NCBI GenBank assembly: GCA_934182605.1
Contig: CAKPRQ010000003.1
Coordinates: forward strand, 106,879-170,878
Direction: 5' to 3'
Origin: an uncultured Clostridia bacterium
GTDB lineage: Bacteria > Bacillota > Clostridia > TANB77 > CAG-508
Length of the DNA: 64,000 nt
In this document: one piece after another, positions 46,308 through 54,986 of the stretch
Position numbering within the stretch: the stretch's first letter is position 1
How the letters are laid out: each line of letters starts with the position of its first letter
Program-made: the position numbers and the translations under genes
The notes under the pieces: generated by a model
Databases searched by the model: none
Told to the model about the DNA's origin: nothing
What the model saw: the letters and a program-made list of their open reading frames with translations, nothing else

Positions 46308-47006
46308 TTACAAAAACACATATTTTTTACTTATCATTCGAGCTAAACAATACTTACTCACAGATGTTTCTAAATGCTGAACATTATCCAATATATCTTT
46401 AATATAACTTAATAAAAAACCATTATATTTTACCTCTAATACAACTTTATCTATATCTAGTAATGGATACATCTTTAGATTACTATCAAATATATCAAAA
46501 CTAGATTCTGTACCAACTAAATTACTATCAAAGGTTACTCGTATTTTATTTTCTTTTGCAACAAAAGGTTTACGATTATACTGTACTATCGCCTTTGGTT
46601 TATAACAACACATATTCATAAGCGCATAACATTCGGCTGCAAAAGGTTCTTTATATCTTAATAAACAAGAATAATCTCTATTCACTAATTTTACTGCATC
46701 TTCTTTCTTTAATCTTAAAGATCTTTTTAGTTGATTATCTCCTTGTTTTTGTTTAATTTCCAATATAGCAAAATCCGTATTCGGTCCATAATTCCTTAAT
46801 CTTATTTTTCGCCTTGTTTCTATACCAGCTTGCTTATCCTCATAATCCTTATCATTTAAAGTATCAAAGTATAAAGACCTCACTATATATCCATCTCTAC
46901 CAGCATTTTTATCATATGCCATAACTTTATTTACAATTGCTTCTTGTTTTTTAGCTTCTTGAATAGTTATAAGAAATTTTTTTTCCTTTCTTGCAACAAT
47001 ATTCAT
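46308..47006 (-). CDS. VTC-domain protein (polyphosphate-polymerase-like)
   Basis: A 232-residue soluble protein forming a VTC tunnel-fold domain: RKEKKFLITIQEA, GYIVRSLYFDT, RKIRLRNYG, AILEIKQKQGDNQLKRSLRL, VQYNRKPFVAKE, IRVTFDSNLVG, VVLEVKYNG. The many inward-facing Lys/Arg/Glu residues of the triphosphate tunnel are retained. Yeast Vtc4 makes polyphosphate; bacterial versions next to DUF4956 and CotH have no settled role. It lies 37 bp upstream of the DUF4956 gene. Confidence 0.88.
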   Translation of the reverse strand: MNIVARKEKKFLITIQEAKKQEAIVNKVMAYDKNAGRDGYIVRSLYFDTLNDKDYEDKQAGIETRRKIRLRNYGPNTDFAILEIKQKQGDNQLKRSLRLKKEDAVKLVNRDYSCLLRYKEPFAAECYALMNMCCYKPKAIVQYNRKPFVAKENKIRVTFDSNLVGTESSFDIFDSNLKMYPLLDIDKVVLEVKYNGFLLSYIKDILDNVQHLETSVSKYCLARMISKKYVFL

Positions 47007-47059
47007 ATATAATCCCTTTCTTGTTAATAATTTTAATTTTTATAATTTAAAATTGAAAA

Positions 47060-49420
47060 TTATCCTCTTGGAATATAATAAATAATTTCAATCTCACTAG
47101 ACGTCACTTTTGTATTTGTTACTACAGTATTCCAAGCATTTATATCCCATACTAATTCTTTTAATGAATATGAAATAAAATAATCTTTCAACACATCTTT
47201 AGAATTACATCTAAAAAGCTCTATTCCTTTATACTTTACCACTATAGGATATTCATCGCTTACAATAAATTCTTTTGTTGTAGGAACTGTTACAATGCCC
47301 TGTACGGAAGTTTTTTCTGTACTCTTATTTATTTCTGAGGCAATATTTATAAACGCTGTTGCTAACTCAGAACCAGTTAAAGCAGTAGAAAATTTCCCTT
47401 CATTTGCCATATTCTGTAATATGTAATATGCTGATTCTTTATTCGTTTTATCCCCTTCTATTACACCTTTTCCAAAACCTACTGTATATATTATAGTACC
47501 AGAAGCTTTTATACTATTTGCCTTATGTATTATGCCATCTGATGTATTGTTTCCTTTTCTTTTATAAGGTGCTCCATCACCTAGAAATACTATAACGTTT
47601 TTATTTTCTGGATATTTAATTTTCAAAGTATTATTTATTAAATTTTCAGCTTCCACTAATCCATCATACATATTAGTACCTTCGCCATTAGTTAATGCAT
47701 TTATTGCTGTTAGTATCTCTGATTTTTTACTATAATCTTTATCGCTTAATATAATATTTGAATTTGCATCAAATGTAACTAATGATATAGTAGCATTTCT
47801 ATTTAATTCTGAAGAATATAACGTATTTACAAAGTTATTTGCCGCAACTTTTGCTGCATCCAATCTAGTTGAACCTTTGTCATCTATATCTCTCCTTGAC
47901 ATTGTTGAAGACACGTCAATTACTAGAACTATATTCACTTTATCTCTAGTATTATCGCCTACTATTGCCTCATATACTTCTGTTTTTACTTCATTTACCT
48001 TTGTAGTTGCTGAAGCTTCAGTATCGTTTGATAACACTACATTATTTACTAATGTGTGACCAATTTCATTTTCTTTTATTTTTGCTTTAAAACTAATTGT
48101 TACCGGTGAACCGTTTGCTATAGTTAAATTTTTCCATGTAATAGTTCTATTTTCTGCATTATATATTCCATCACCTATAGTATTCTCGTCTACTATAACA
48201 CCAGTTGGCAATGTATCAATCGCGTCTACAATATCTGTTAACAAACCGTTATTCGTTATTGTAATATTATAGTCAATTATATCTCCTGCGTTAGCAACGG
48301 CTGGAGCTGACTTTTCAACAATTATATCTGGTTTTATGTAGTACACATTTATTATATTATCACCGGTAGAAATTACCAATGGCATTGTAGTTGTATTTTC
48401 TGAATCTAACGTCCAATTTCCGCCATTTCTATCACTTTTATCTTCATATGATGTAACTTTATTACCAAAAGTTTGGTTATTTACTGTATAAGAAACACCA
48501 TCTGTGGTATCTTCTACACCATTATAGAAATATTTAACTGTGTAACTTAAATCTGTTCTCTTTGTGTAATAGATATTTATAACATTATTATCATATTTTA
48601 CAGTTAAAGTTTCTTTATCTACAGAGTCATAACTATAACCATCAATTTCTATTATCTCATTTGAAGATTCTATTACAGTTCCTAATGCAATATCCTCTAC
48701 AGTTTTTGATTCATGTAGTTTATTGTCCTCATTACCTTTTTCTAGGTAGTTTACAATATAACTTAAACTGTCTAAACTGCTATTTTTATAGTATAATTTA
48801 ATTACTAAACTTCCATCAGCTTTTATAGTTTTATCTAATGGTGTTGTTAAACTTTCTACATAATCATATCCATTATAATTTTTTGGTGTATATGTAGCTT
48901 CTGTATTTACAACACCAGTCATTCTGTTTATATCGCTTGGTTGTACTGGATATGTTCCTTCCTTAGTTTGCTTGTAATGCTCTACAAGATATTTTGTAAT
49001 CTCTGGCGTTACGTGTATACCTTTTTCATTAAAATCGGTTGACATACCTGATAAAAATAATCCCATCCATGATAATTTTTTTGTCTCTGAAATAATTTTT
49101 TCTGCTTGTATTGTTGTTATTCCTGGTTCTTGTGGTTCCAAAACATTACTCACATTATTATTATTAACTTTATTAATATTTATACTGTTATTATTTATAG
49201 TATTTAAATTAATATTATTTTCAATATTATTATTTGTGTTTTCATCTATAACAATTTCATTATTATCATCAAAAATCACATTAGTATTAGTTGTATTTAC
49301 TAAATTTTGTTTATACGCATCCGTAATAGCTGAGTCATTTAAAAAAACTACTACAGCTGATACCGCTACAACTACAAGTAATATTGATAATACAATAACG
49401 CCAATCTTCTTAATATTCAT
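47060..49420 (-). CDS. Surface VWA-domain protein with MucBP-like and DUF11-like repeats
   Basis: A 786-residue protein: N-terminal membrane helix (about 7-28), an Asn-rich spacer (about 40-95), repeats of MucBP type (about 220-350, YIVNYLEKG and YTVKYFYNG starts), a DUF11-like domain (about 355-470: NAGDIIDYNITITNNG) and a VWA domain (about 485-690) with the metal-site motif VIDVSSTMS and GEGTNMYDGL. It has no LPxTG tail, ending in IIYYIPRG. It is probably an N-terminally anchored adhesin. The dedicated sortase is 15 bp upstream. Confidence 0.82.
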   Translation of the reverse strand: MNIKKIGVIVLSILLVVVAVSAVVVFLNDSAITDAYKQNLVNTTNTNVIFDDNNEIVIDENTNNNIENNINLNTINNNSININKVNNNNVSNVLEPQEPGITTIQAEKIISETKKLSWMGLFLSGMSTDFNEKGIHVTPEITKYLVEHYKQTKEGTYPVQPSDINRMTGVVNTEATYTPKNYNGYDYVESLTTPLDKTIKADGSLVIKLYYKNSSLDSLSYIVNYLEKGNEDNKLHESKTVEDIALGTVIESSNEIIEIDGYSYDSVDKETLTVKYDNNVINIYYTKRTDLSYTVKYFYNGVEDTTDGVSYTVNNQTFGNKVTSYEDKSDRNGGNWTLDSENTTTMPLVISTGDNIINVYYIKPDIIVEKSAPAVANAGDIIDYNITITNNGLLTDIVDAIDTLPTGVIVDENTIGDGIYNAENRTITWKNLTIANGSPVTISFKAKIKENEIGHTLVNNVVLSNDTEASATTKVNEVKTEVYEAIVGDNTRDKVNIVLVIDVSSTMSRRDIDDKGSTRLDAAKVAANNFVNTLYSSELNRNATISLVTFDANSNIILSDKDYSKKSEILTAINALTNGEGTNMYDGLVEAENLINNTLKIKYPENKNVIVFLGDGAPYKRKGNNTSDGIIHKANSIKASGTIIYTVGFGKGVIEGDKTNKESAYYILQNMANEGKFSTALTGSELATAFINIASEINKSTEKTSVQGIVTVPTTKEFIVSDEYPIVVKYKGIELFRCNSKDVLKDYFISYSLKELVWDINAWNTVVTNTKVTSSEIEIIYYIPRG

Positions 49421-49435
49421 TCTTTACCTCCCATT

Positions 49436-50050
49436 TTAAATTTCAATTGCTTTTACAATCATTCTATTTTTATTTCCATTTGTACATGTAATTAATGTAA
49501 TTTCCCTTACATTTTCTTTTTCTGGAAGTATACATGAAATATCATTTGGATCTGTAACATACTTTTTATAAACTTCATATTGTAGTGTTACTTTTTGTAC
49601 ATCAGTCAATTCTATAATATCTCCTTCTTGCAAATCTTTTATTTTGCCAAACATAGTTCCATTTAGCATATTGTGACCTGCTAAAGTTACATTTCCTATT
49701 TCATTTATCTTATTTCCCCAAAATTTTGTTATAGATAGATTTAATGTGTCTACCGTTGTTTTTTCTAAAATAGGATATTCTAAATTAACTTTAGGTATTT
49801 TAATTATACCTATAACTTTATTTCCTTTTATATCCACATCGATTTCTTCTATTGAACTTATTTCATTGTTTTTTTCTTCACTTTCAACTACTATCGACTC
49901 TTGATTAGTATATATTTTAGTAACTGTTTCTTTTAAATTTTTTTCATTAATACATGATTTCACATTTTTTATGGTTATAAGTAAAGCAACCACTACAATT
50001 GCAATAATAAGAATTACTAACAAAATTTTATAAATTTTTATTTTACTCAT
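49436..50050 (-). CDS. Cluster-specific sortase
   Basis: A 204-residue sortase with an N-terminal membrane helix (about 6-27). Catalytic His lies in VTLAGHNMLNGTMFG, Cys in ITLITCTNG and Arg in NKNRMIVKA. It lies 9 bp downstream of a protein with an LPVTY sorting signal and 15 bp upstream of the VWA protein, so it is probably dedicated to these surface proteins. It differs clearly from the other sortase at 31623, indicating separate roles. Confidence 0.9.
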   Translation of the reverse strand: MSKIKIYKILLVILIIAIVVVALLITIKNVKSCINEKNLKETVTKIYTNQESIVVESEEKNNEISSIEEIDVDIKGNKVIGIIKIPKVNLEYPILEKTTVDTLNLSITKFWGNKINEIGNVTLAGHNMLNGTMFGKIKDLQEGDIIELTDVQKVTLQYEVYKKYVTDPNDISCILPEKENVREITLITCTNGNKNRMIVKAIEI

Positions 50051-50059
50051 GACCTTATC

Positions 50060-51043
50060 CTACTTTTTTTCAGATTTTTTTATCATCAAAATTCTTAAAA
50101 CAACAAACAACGCAGACAAAACTAAGATTCCTAAAACTATTAATAAAACATTATTATCATACGTAACAGGTAATTTAGTTGTAATTTTTTCGATTACTGT
50201 TTCTTGAGATATTTCTTTTCTGCATGATAAAAATTGAACATCTACTAAATTTAGATCATTAGCACTACTTTTACTTAACCATAAAACATATTCTTCTCCG
50301 TGTTCTGCTTCTTTTGGTTGTAAAATTTCATCATTTTCCACTTTAGTCCATAATTCATCAGACAACTCATTTTTTAACTTGTTATACAAGTTATAAAATT
50401 CAACATACGTTTCCAACTTATCATAGTATGGAGAGGTTTGATTTAACTTAGATATTTTCTCAGCTAATTTTACAAAATTCGAATAATCTTGAGAAGATTC
50501 TGCTTTTATTAATTGATATTTACAATCTCCCTCCTCTAATAAAACAACTTTCCCTAACGTTGTTTTATACTCAATATCATCTATGACTTCTTCTGTTTGA
50601 TTAACTTGAGTTAAATCAACTTTTATAGTTTTTGTAATATTATCTACATCATTTAACTCTTTAACTAAAATCGAATCAGATAAGTCTATCTTAATTCCTT
50701 TTAAAATATAATTATTTGAAGATTTTACCCACATATATGTATCATTAGCAAATAATGCTATTGTTGAACTATCAACATATGCAATTTTATTAGAAAGTGT
50801 ATCAACTGAATCATTTGCCGCTTTTATATATGTTAATGTTTCCGGATTGGTATTTTTATCATTAGAAAAAGCAAATTTAAAATCTGTAGATAAATTGCCT
50901 TTAATGTATATTAAATACTCTGCATCTGATTTTTTTACAATTTCTAAATTTTCATTTGTTGCGTAAATTGATAATTGTACCACAAAAAATAATAATGTAC
51001 ATAAAATTAATGATATTATCAATTTAAATTTTAATTTTTCCAT
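50060..51043 (-). CDS. Sortase-anchored surface protein with a LPVTY sorting signal
   Basis: A 327-residue protein with a signal peptide (about 1-29), an extracellular region of unknown fold and a C-terminal cell-wall sorting signal: KLPVTYDN, a hydrophobic helix (VLLIVLGILVLSALFVVLRI) and a KKSEKK tail. The motif is LPVTY rather than LPxTG, suggesting tuned specificity of the adjacent sortase. It is the first gene of the long minus-strand cluster and has a good promoter and an AAGGAGGG site. Confidence 0.8.
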   Translation of the reverse strand: MEKLKFKLIISLILCTLLFFVVQLSIYATNENLEIVKKSDAEYLIYIKGNLSTDFKFAFSNDKNTNPETLTYIKAANDSVDTLSNKIAYVDSSTIALFANDTYMWVKSSNNYILKGIKIDLSDSILVKELNDVDNITKTIKVDLTQVNQTEEVIDDIEYKTTLGKVVLLEEGDCKYQLIKAESSQDYSNFVKLAEKISKLNQTSPYYDKLETYVEFYNLYNKLKNELSDELWTKVENDEILQPKEAEHGEEYVLWLSKSSANDLNLVDVQFLSCRKEISQETVIEKITTKLPVTYDNNVLLIVLGILVLSALFVVLRILMIKKSEKK

Positions 51044-51071
51044 AATATCCCTCCTTGAAAACTTGTCGTTT

Positions 51072-51100
51072 ATTATATCATACTTCTTTTAATTTGTAAA
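51072..51100 (-). promoter_or_regulatory. Sigma-A promoter of the sortase/exopolysaccharide cluster
   Basis: On the minus strand TTTACA, a 17-bp spacer and TATAAT, about 30 bp before the start of the LPVTY protein. It is the only strong promoter I see ahead of the ten genes. Confidence 0.7.
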
Positions 51101-51247
51101 ATATTTTTTGACATTTTTACATATTTTTTGGATTTTATGTCAAATTATATACAAAATTAATTATTTAATACTTTTACCTTACATAGTTATATATTAAAGT
51201 ATATTAAGCTAAACTCTAAAAATTCAACATATATATTTAATCTCATT

Positions 51248-51800
51248 ATGTGGAAAATAAATTTTCATTATGGAAATTCAATTGAAGAATTAAACCTTTC
51301 TATTGAAGAACTAATAGAAATTGGAGAAAGCTTAGGATATAACTTAGATAAAATTAAAAATCTAAATCTTCCATTAATTAATTTAAGTTATTTATATAAT
51401 GATTCTTTATTCAACCTTATATTTTCAACGGAATCATTTAGAAAAATCATAACGAAATTGGGATATGATGTAGATGAATTATATAATTATTTACAAAATT
51501 CAACACCTTATATTTCAACTATTAAACAAATAAAAGAAAATTACTATTATTTATTTCGGAAAAGAAATACCAGAAGAATTTATATCTGAAATTAAAAATA
51601 GTAAAAATTACTTACCTAAATATGAGGCTATATTTTATACTAAACCTCGTACAAGTTTGAAAACACACAGTGTTAACAATATCAGTGGTGAAATAATTGA
51701 TAATAAATATAATTTAAAAATAGATGATGAACAGATTAAGTCTAATATAACATTAAAAATGGATAATAATAATTATTACTTTGTATCTATAGAGAAATAA
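51248..51800 (+). CDS. Protein of unknown function, joined across a CGG +1 site
   Basis: The first frame (ATG 51248) encodes about 103 residues with Leu/Ile-rich helices (NSIEELNLSIEELIEIGESL, GYDVDELYNYLQNS) and reaches ENYYYLF, then CGG. Skipping the C at 51557 gives GKEIPEEFISEIKNSKNYLP, then NNISGEIIDNKYNLKIDDEQ and ends YYFVSIEK with a TAA at 51798-51800; joined length is about 183 residues. Without the shift it stops after ten residues. I do not recognise the family. There is no clear binding site, so the start may be elsewhere. Confidence 0.55.
51557..51559 (+). other. CGG +1 frameshift site in the orphan gene
   Basis: TAT TTA TTT (C) GGA AAA GAA on the plus strand. Here the preceding TTT could also slip to TTC, but the resulting residue is again Gly from GGA. 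Confidence 0.65.
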
Positions 51801-51815
51801 AAAAGTAAAAAACAT

Positions 51816-51845
51816 TTGACAAATTTAAAAAAAATATTGTATAAT
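51816..51845 (+). promoter_or_regulatory. Sigma-A promoter of the candidate antitoxin RNA
   Basis: TTGACA, an 18-bp spacer and TATAAT with no coding region downstream on this strand. Transcription should start near 51852. Confidence 0.75.
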
Positions 51846-51851
51846 AAGTTC

Positions 51852-51921
51852 AGCAATCAAAAATAGATTATGATTATAGCAACAAAAATACTAGAGCCTA
51901 CAACTCTAGTATTTTTTTGCT
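51852..51921 (+). ncRNA. Candidate type I antitoxin RNA (about 70 nt)
   Basis: A perfect promoter is followed after about 40 nt by a strong terminator, defining a short untranslated RNA. It is convergent with a 22-codon hydrophobic peptide gene, overlaps its mRNA 3' end through the shared hairpin, and carries TATAGCAAC (51875-51883), which is complementary to the GTTGCTATA segment just after the peptide's Shine-Dalgarno site (51989-51997). This is the geometry of txpA/RatA-type systems. It is a prediction with no homology support. Confidence 0.55.
51884..51918. terminator. Bidirectional terminator shared by the RNA and the peptide gene
   Basis: A 13-bp perfect stem (AAAAATACTAGAG with CTCTAGTATTTTT), 7-nt loop, seven Ts on the plus strand and five on the minus strand. 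Confidence 0.9.
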
Positions 51922-51988
51922 ATTCACTTAAGTGCTTGATTATGTAATAAATCAAAATAAGCGTCAGCAATTCATATAGACTACTCAA
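51920..51988 (-). CDS. Candidate type I toxin: 22-residue hydrophobic peptide
   Basis: A TTG start (51986-51988) lies 8 nt after AAGGAGG and encodes MSSLYELLTLILIYYIIKHL followed by SE: a single membrane helix with a charged tail. The YELLTLIL start resembles the YExLxLM pattern of TxpA/YonT/Bsr-type Firmicute type I toxins. The stop abuts a bidirectional terminator. A TATAAT lies about 30 bp upstream without a clear -35. Strong binding site, size, hydrophobicity and convergent RNA support the call. Confidence 0.5.
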   Translation of the reverse strand: MSSLYELLTLILIYYIIKHLSE

Positions 51989-52096
51989 TATAGCAACCTC
52001 CTTTTTTATTCTTTTATTTTGTTTATTATAAATTTCATTCGCTTTTTTAAAATCAAATTCTTTTTCAAAGGACTAACATTTTTTCAAATAAAAAAG

Positions 52097-52116
52097 AGCT
52101 AATCTTTCGACTAACT
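52097..52116 (-). terminator. Minus-strand terminator with a GAAA tetraloop
   Basis: On the minus strand AGTTAGTC, GAAA, GATTAGCT (all pairs allowed, two G-U) followed by CTTTTTT. The G-U pairs fold only on the minus strand, so it ends transcripts coming from the prepilin fragment side. Confidence 0.75.
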
Positions 52117-52189
52117 TTTTACATATATGTATTTACTTATTTATTTTGCAAATTTAACTATTCTATTTTTTTAACAATAACTTTATTTT

Positions 52190-52382
52190 CTATATCATAC
52201 TAATATAAACATTAACTTCGACTTTAGCGTATCTACCTCTTACTTTTTCTTTCCTTACGTGTGGCTCAAGTTCTTCCCTCATATCAAACACATTTCCTGC
52301 TAATAGGAAGAGCAATTAAGGTTATTCCTTTATCTTTATTTACTAATTTACTATTTTTTAATATATTAACATTAACTTTCAT
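52190..52382 (-). pseudogene. Prepilin-type gene remnant
   Basis: ATG at 52380-52382 behind GGAGGAAAAG opens a 32-codon frame, MKVNVNILKNSKLVNKDKGI continuing TLIAL, the leader and start of a clostridial prepilin. The frame then breaks; another frame continues LFLLAGNVFDMREELEPHVR and ends in YISMI plus a stop near 52198. It looks like a prepilin gene with most of its helix and body deleted. Confidence 0.5.
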
Positions 52383-52713
52383 TTTTTACTTTTCCTCCAA
52401 ATTATTTATAATTATTATTTACAGTATTTTTATTATAATTCTTTTTTTAATTTTGAGAACTAATGGATATGCGATTTTATCGCATATTATTAGAGTTTGT
52501 TTCAAAGTTCTTTATTATAAAAACTTTTCATTATTTAAAAATTTTGTATTTTTTATAAATAACAGCAAAAAGATAAAGCTATACTACTAACTATATACTT
52601 TCTAGTATAGTTCTATCTCTAATTTTATTATTTAATTTTAAAAATCTATATATTAAAGTTTTTTTATTTTCTCCTATTTTATTATTTTTAATATTATTTC
52701 TTACTATATATTT
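52383..52713. other. AT-rich intergenic stretch without a supported gene
   Basis: Between the prepilin remnant and hinT I see only AT-rich sequence with short inverted repeats (for example GCGATTTTATCGC near 52472, and CTATACTACTAACTATATAC with CTAGTATAG near 52580-52608). No start codon with a binding site leads to a plausible protein on either strand. Confidence 0.5.
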
Positions 52714-53064
52714 TTACAATACATTAACAGGCAATTTAGTGCCACCTAATAAATGGAAATGAATATGATGTACTGCTTGTCCACCATCTTCTCCACAATT
52801 TACAGTTACTCTAAATCCTTTTTCTTTTATTCCTTTCATTTCCGCTATTTTATTAGCTATTAAATATATTTTGGGAAGAAATTTTGAATTTTCTTCATTT
52901 AACTCTGTTATCATTTCTATATGTTCTTTTGGCACAATTAAAACGTGTACAGGTGCTATTGGATTTATATCTTCAAATGCTATTATTTCTTCATCTTCAT
53001 AAACAATAGTTGAAGGTATTTCCTTATTTATAATTTTACAAAATATACACTCTTCTTTTTTCAT
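52714..53064 (-). CDS. HIT-family nucleotide hydrolase (HinT type)
   Basis: A 116-residue protein of normal length: CIFCKIINKEIPSTIVYEDE, FEDINPIAPVHVLIVPKEHI and the histidine triad HHIHFHLLGG at the C terminus. HinT proteins hydrolyse AMP-lysine and aminoacyl-adenylates. A C-x2-C pair (CIFC) suggests the zinc-binding form is partly retained. It lies 72 bp downstream of alaS in the same direction, a sensible pairing given its aminoacyl-adenylate activity. Confidence 0.95.
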   Translation of the reverse strand: MKKEECIFCKIINKEIPSTIVYEDEEIIAFEDINPIAPVHVLIVPKEHIEMITELNEENSKFLPKIYLIANKIAEMKGIKEKGFRVTVNCGEDGGQAVHHIHFHLLGGTKLPVNVL

Positions 53065-53136
53065 TATAAAATCCCCTTTTTTAATATATTAATATTATTT
53101 TCATTGTTTTTTTGAAATATAAAATTTATATAATAT

Positions 53137-54885
53137 TTAATCTTTTATTAATACAGCTTTTATTCTTCTTACGCCTGCTGAACTTGCTTCTTCTTTTTTT
53201 ATTTTAAAAGTTCCCATACTTCCAGTTCTTGCAACGTGTGGGCCACCACAAATTTCTTTTGAAAAGTCTCCTATTGTATATACTTTTACTTTATCTCCAT
53301 ATTTATTTGTAAACAGTCCAATTGCACCACTTTTTTTAGCTTCTTCTAATGACATTTCTTCACAAGTTACTGGTAAATCCCTTTTTATTTGCTCATTCAC
53401 TATTCTTTCTACTTCTTCTAATTGTTCTTTAGTAACTTTTTCTGGATGTTTAAAATCAAATCTTAATCTTTCTTCTGTAATATTTGAACCACTTTGTGTT
53501 GCGTGTTCTCCTAGAACAATTTGTAATGCTTTATGTAAAAGATGTGTCGCAGTATGGTATGCTATTGTTTTTTCATTTTGATCTGCCATACCACCTTTAA
53601 ATTTTTGTGTAGAGCCTGCTCTTGATAATTCTTGATGTTTTGCAAATAATTCTTTAAATTCGTTCATATCAATAGTTTTTCCATGCTCTTTTGCCAATTC
53701 CTCTGTCATTTCTGGAGGAAATCCATATGTATCATATAATCTGAATACTAATTCTCCAGGTATTTCTTTATCTTTTACATCATCGATATGTTTTAAAAAC
53801 TCTTTTTCACCTTTTTCTAATGTTGTAATAAATTTATCTTTCTCTTTTAATAATTCTTCAATTACAATTTTTCTACAATCTTCTAATTCAGGATACATAT
53901 TATTTATACTATCTACCATTGTATTAGCTATAATTTCTAAATTATTAAAATCTATTTCTAATTTTCTTGAATGACGTACTAGCCTACGTATTAGCCTTCT
54001 TAAAATATATCCTTGATCAACATTACTTGGTCTTACACCATCTACCATAAGCATTAAACTTGTTCTTACATGATCTGATATTATTCTTGCACTTGATACA
54101 TTATAATTTTTAGATAATTCTCTTATTTTATCCATTGTCGGCTTAAATATTTCTGTATCAAACGGTGTTTCTTTACCTTGCAATAACATATTTACTCTTT
54201 CTAATCCTAAACCTGTATCTACGTTTTTTTGTGCTAAAGGTTTATAACCATTTTTATCTTTGTAATACTGCATAAATACATTATTCCAAATTTCTACATA
54301 TTTACCACAACCACAAGATGGATTACATCCTTCAGAACATTTTTCTTTTCCTGTATCATAAAAAATCTCTGTATCAGGTCCACAAGGTCCTTCCTCACCA
54401 GCTATCCACCAATTATCATCTTTTCCAAAGAAATATATTCTTTCTCTAGGTATACCACATTTTTCCCAAATTGCAGCCGCTTCTTCATCTCTAGGTGCAT
54501 CATCATCACCTTTAAAACAGGTTACAGAAATTTTATCAACAGGTATTTCTAATTCTTTTGTTAAAAATTCATAACTCATACTTATAGATTCTTCTTTAAA
54601 ATAATCTCCAATAGACCAGTTTCCTAACATTTCAAAAAAAGTTAAATGTCTATTATCTCCTACATCTTCAATATCACCTGTTCTCACACATTTTTGATAA
54701 TCTACTATTCTTTTACCCATAGGATGTTTTTCTCCTAAAAGATATGGAACTAATTGTTGCATTCCAGCTGTTGTGAATAAAACTGATGAGTCATTTTCAG
54801 GAACAAGTGGTGCACTTGGTATTACTGCATGTCCATGTTTTTTAAAAAATTCTAAATATTTATTTCTTAATTCTATTGCTTTCAT
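53137..54885 (-). CDS. alaS: Alanine--tRNA ligase, short form lacking the C-Ala domain
   Basis: A 582-residue enzyme against about 870 for typical bacteria. The catalytic domain is complete (FFKKHGHAVIPSAPLVPEND, CVRTGDIEDVGDNRHLTFFE, GPCGPDTEIFYD), as is the tRNA-recognition region. The editing domain keeps HTATHLLH and CGGPHVARTG but its beta-barrel insert is absent (HQELSRAGSTQKFKGGMAD runs directly into it), and the DHHA1/C-Ala domain is missing. The end at RRIKAVLIKD is clean. This FKGGxAD short form is familiar from reduced bacteria such as CPR lineages. A sigma-A-like promoter, no T-box, precedes it. Confidence 0.93.
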   Translation of the reverse strand: MKAIELRNKYLEFFKKHGHAVIPSAPLVPENDSSVLFTTAGMQQLVPYLLGEKHPMGKRIVDYQKCVRTGDIEDVGDNRHLTFFEMLGNWSIGDYFKEESISMSYEFLTKELEIPVDKISVTCFKGDDDAPRDEEAAAIWEKCGIPRERIYFFGKDDNWWIAGEEGPCGPDTEIFYDTGKEKCSEGCNPSCGCGKYVEIWNNVFMQYYKDKNGYKPLAQKNVDTGLGLERVNMLLQGKETPFDTEIFKPTMDKIRELSKNYNVSSARIISDHVRTSLMLMVDGVRPSNVDQGYILRRLIRRLVRHSRKLEIDFNNLEIIANTMVDSINNMYPELEDCRKIVIEELLKEKDKFITTLEKGEKEFLKHIDDVKDKEIPGELVFRLYDTYGFPPEMTEELAKEHGKTIDMNEFKELFAKHQELSRAGSTQKFKGGMADQNEKTIAYHTATHLLHKALQIVLGEHATQSGSNITEERLRFDFKHPEKVTKEQLEEVERIVNEQIKRDLPVTCEEMSLEEAKKSGAIGLFTNKYGDKVKVYTIGDFSKEICGGPHVARTGSMGTFKIKKEEASSAGVRRIKAVLIKD

Positions 54886-54986
54886 TACTATCTCTCCTTC
54901 ATTATTCTTATACTCCTAGTTATTTATAATATCATAATTTTCTTGAAAATTCAACTATTATGAAGAAAATTTTATGTTTTAAATTA

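Noticed and set aside
52261..52590. Plus-strand hydrophobic open frame of about 109 codons (GTG start)
   Set aside because: It has no binding site and no recognisable family, and the minus strand of the same region carries a prepilin leader with a good start. The composition is that of AT-rich shadow sequence.
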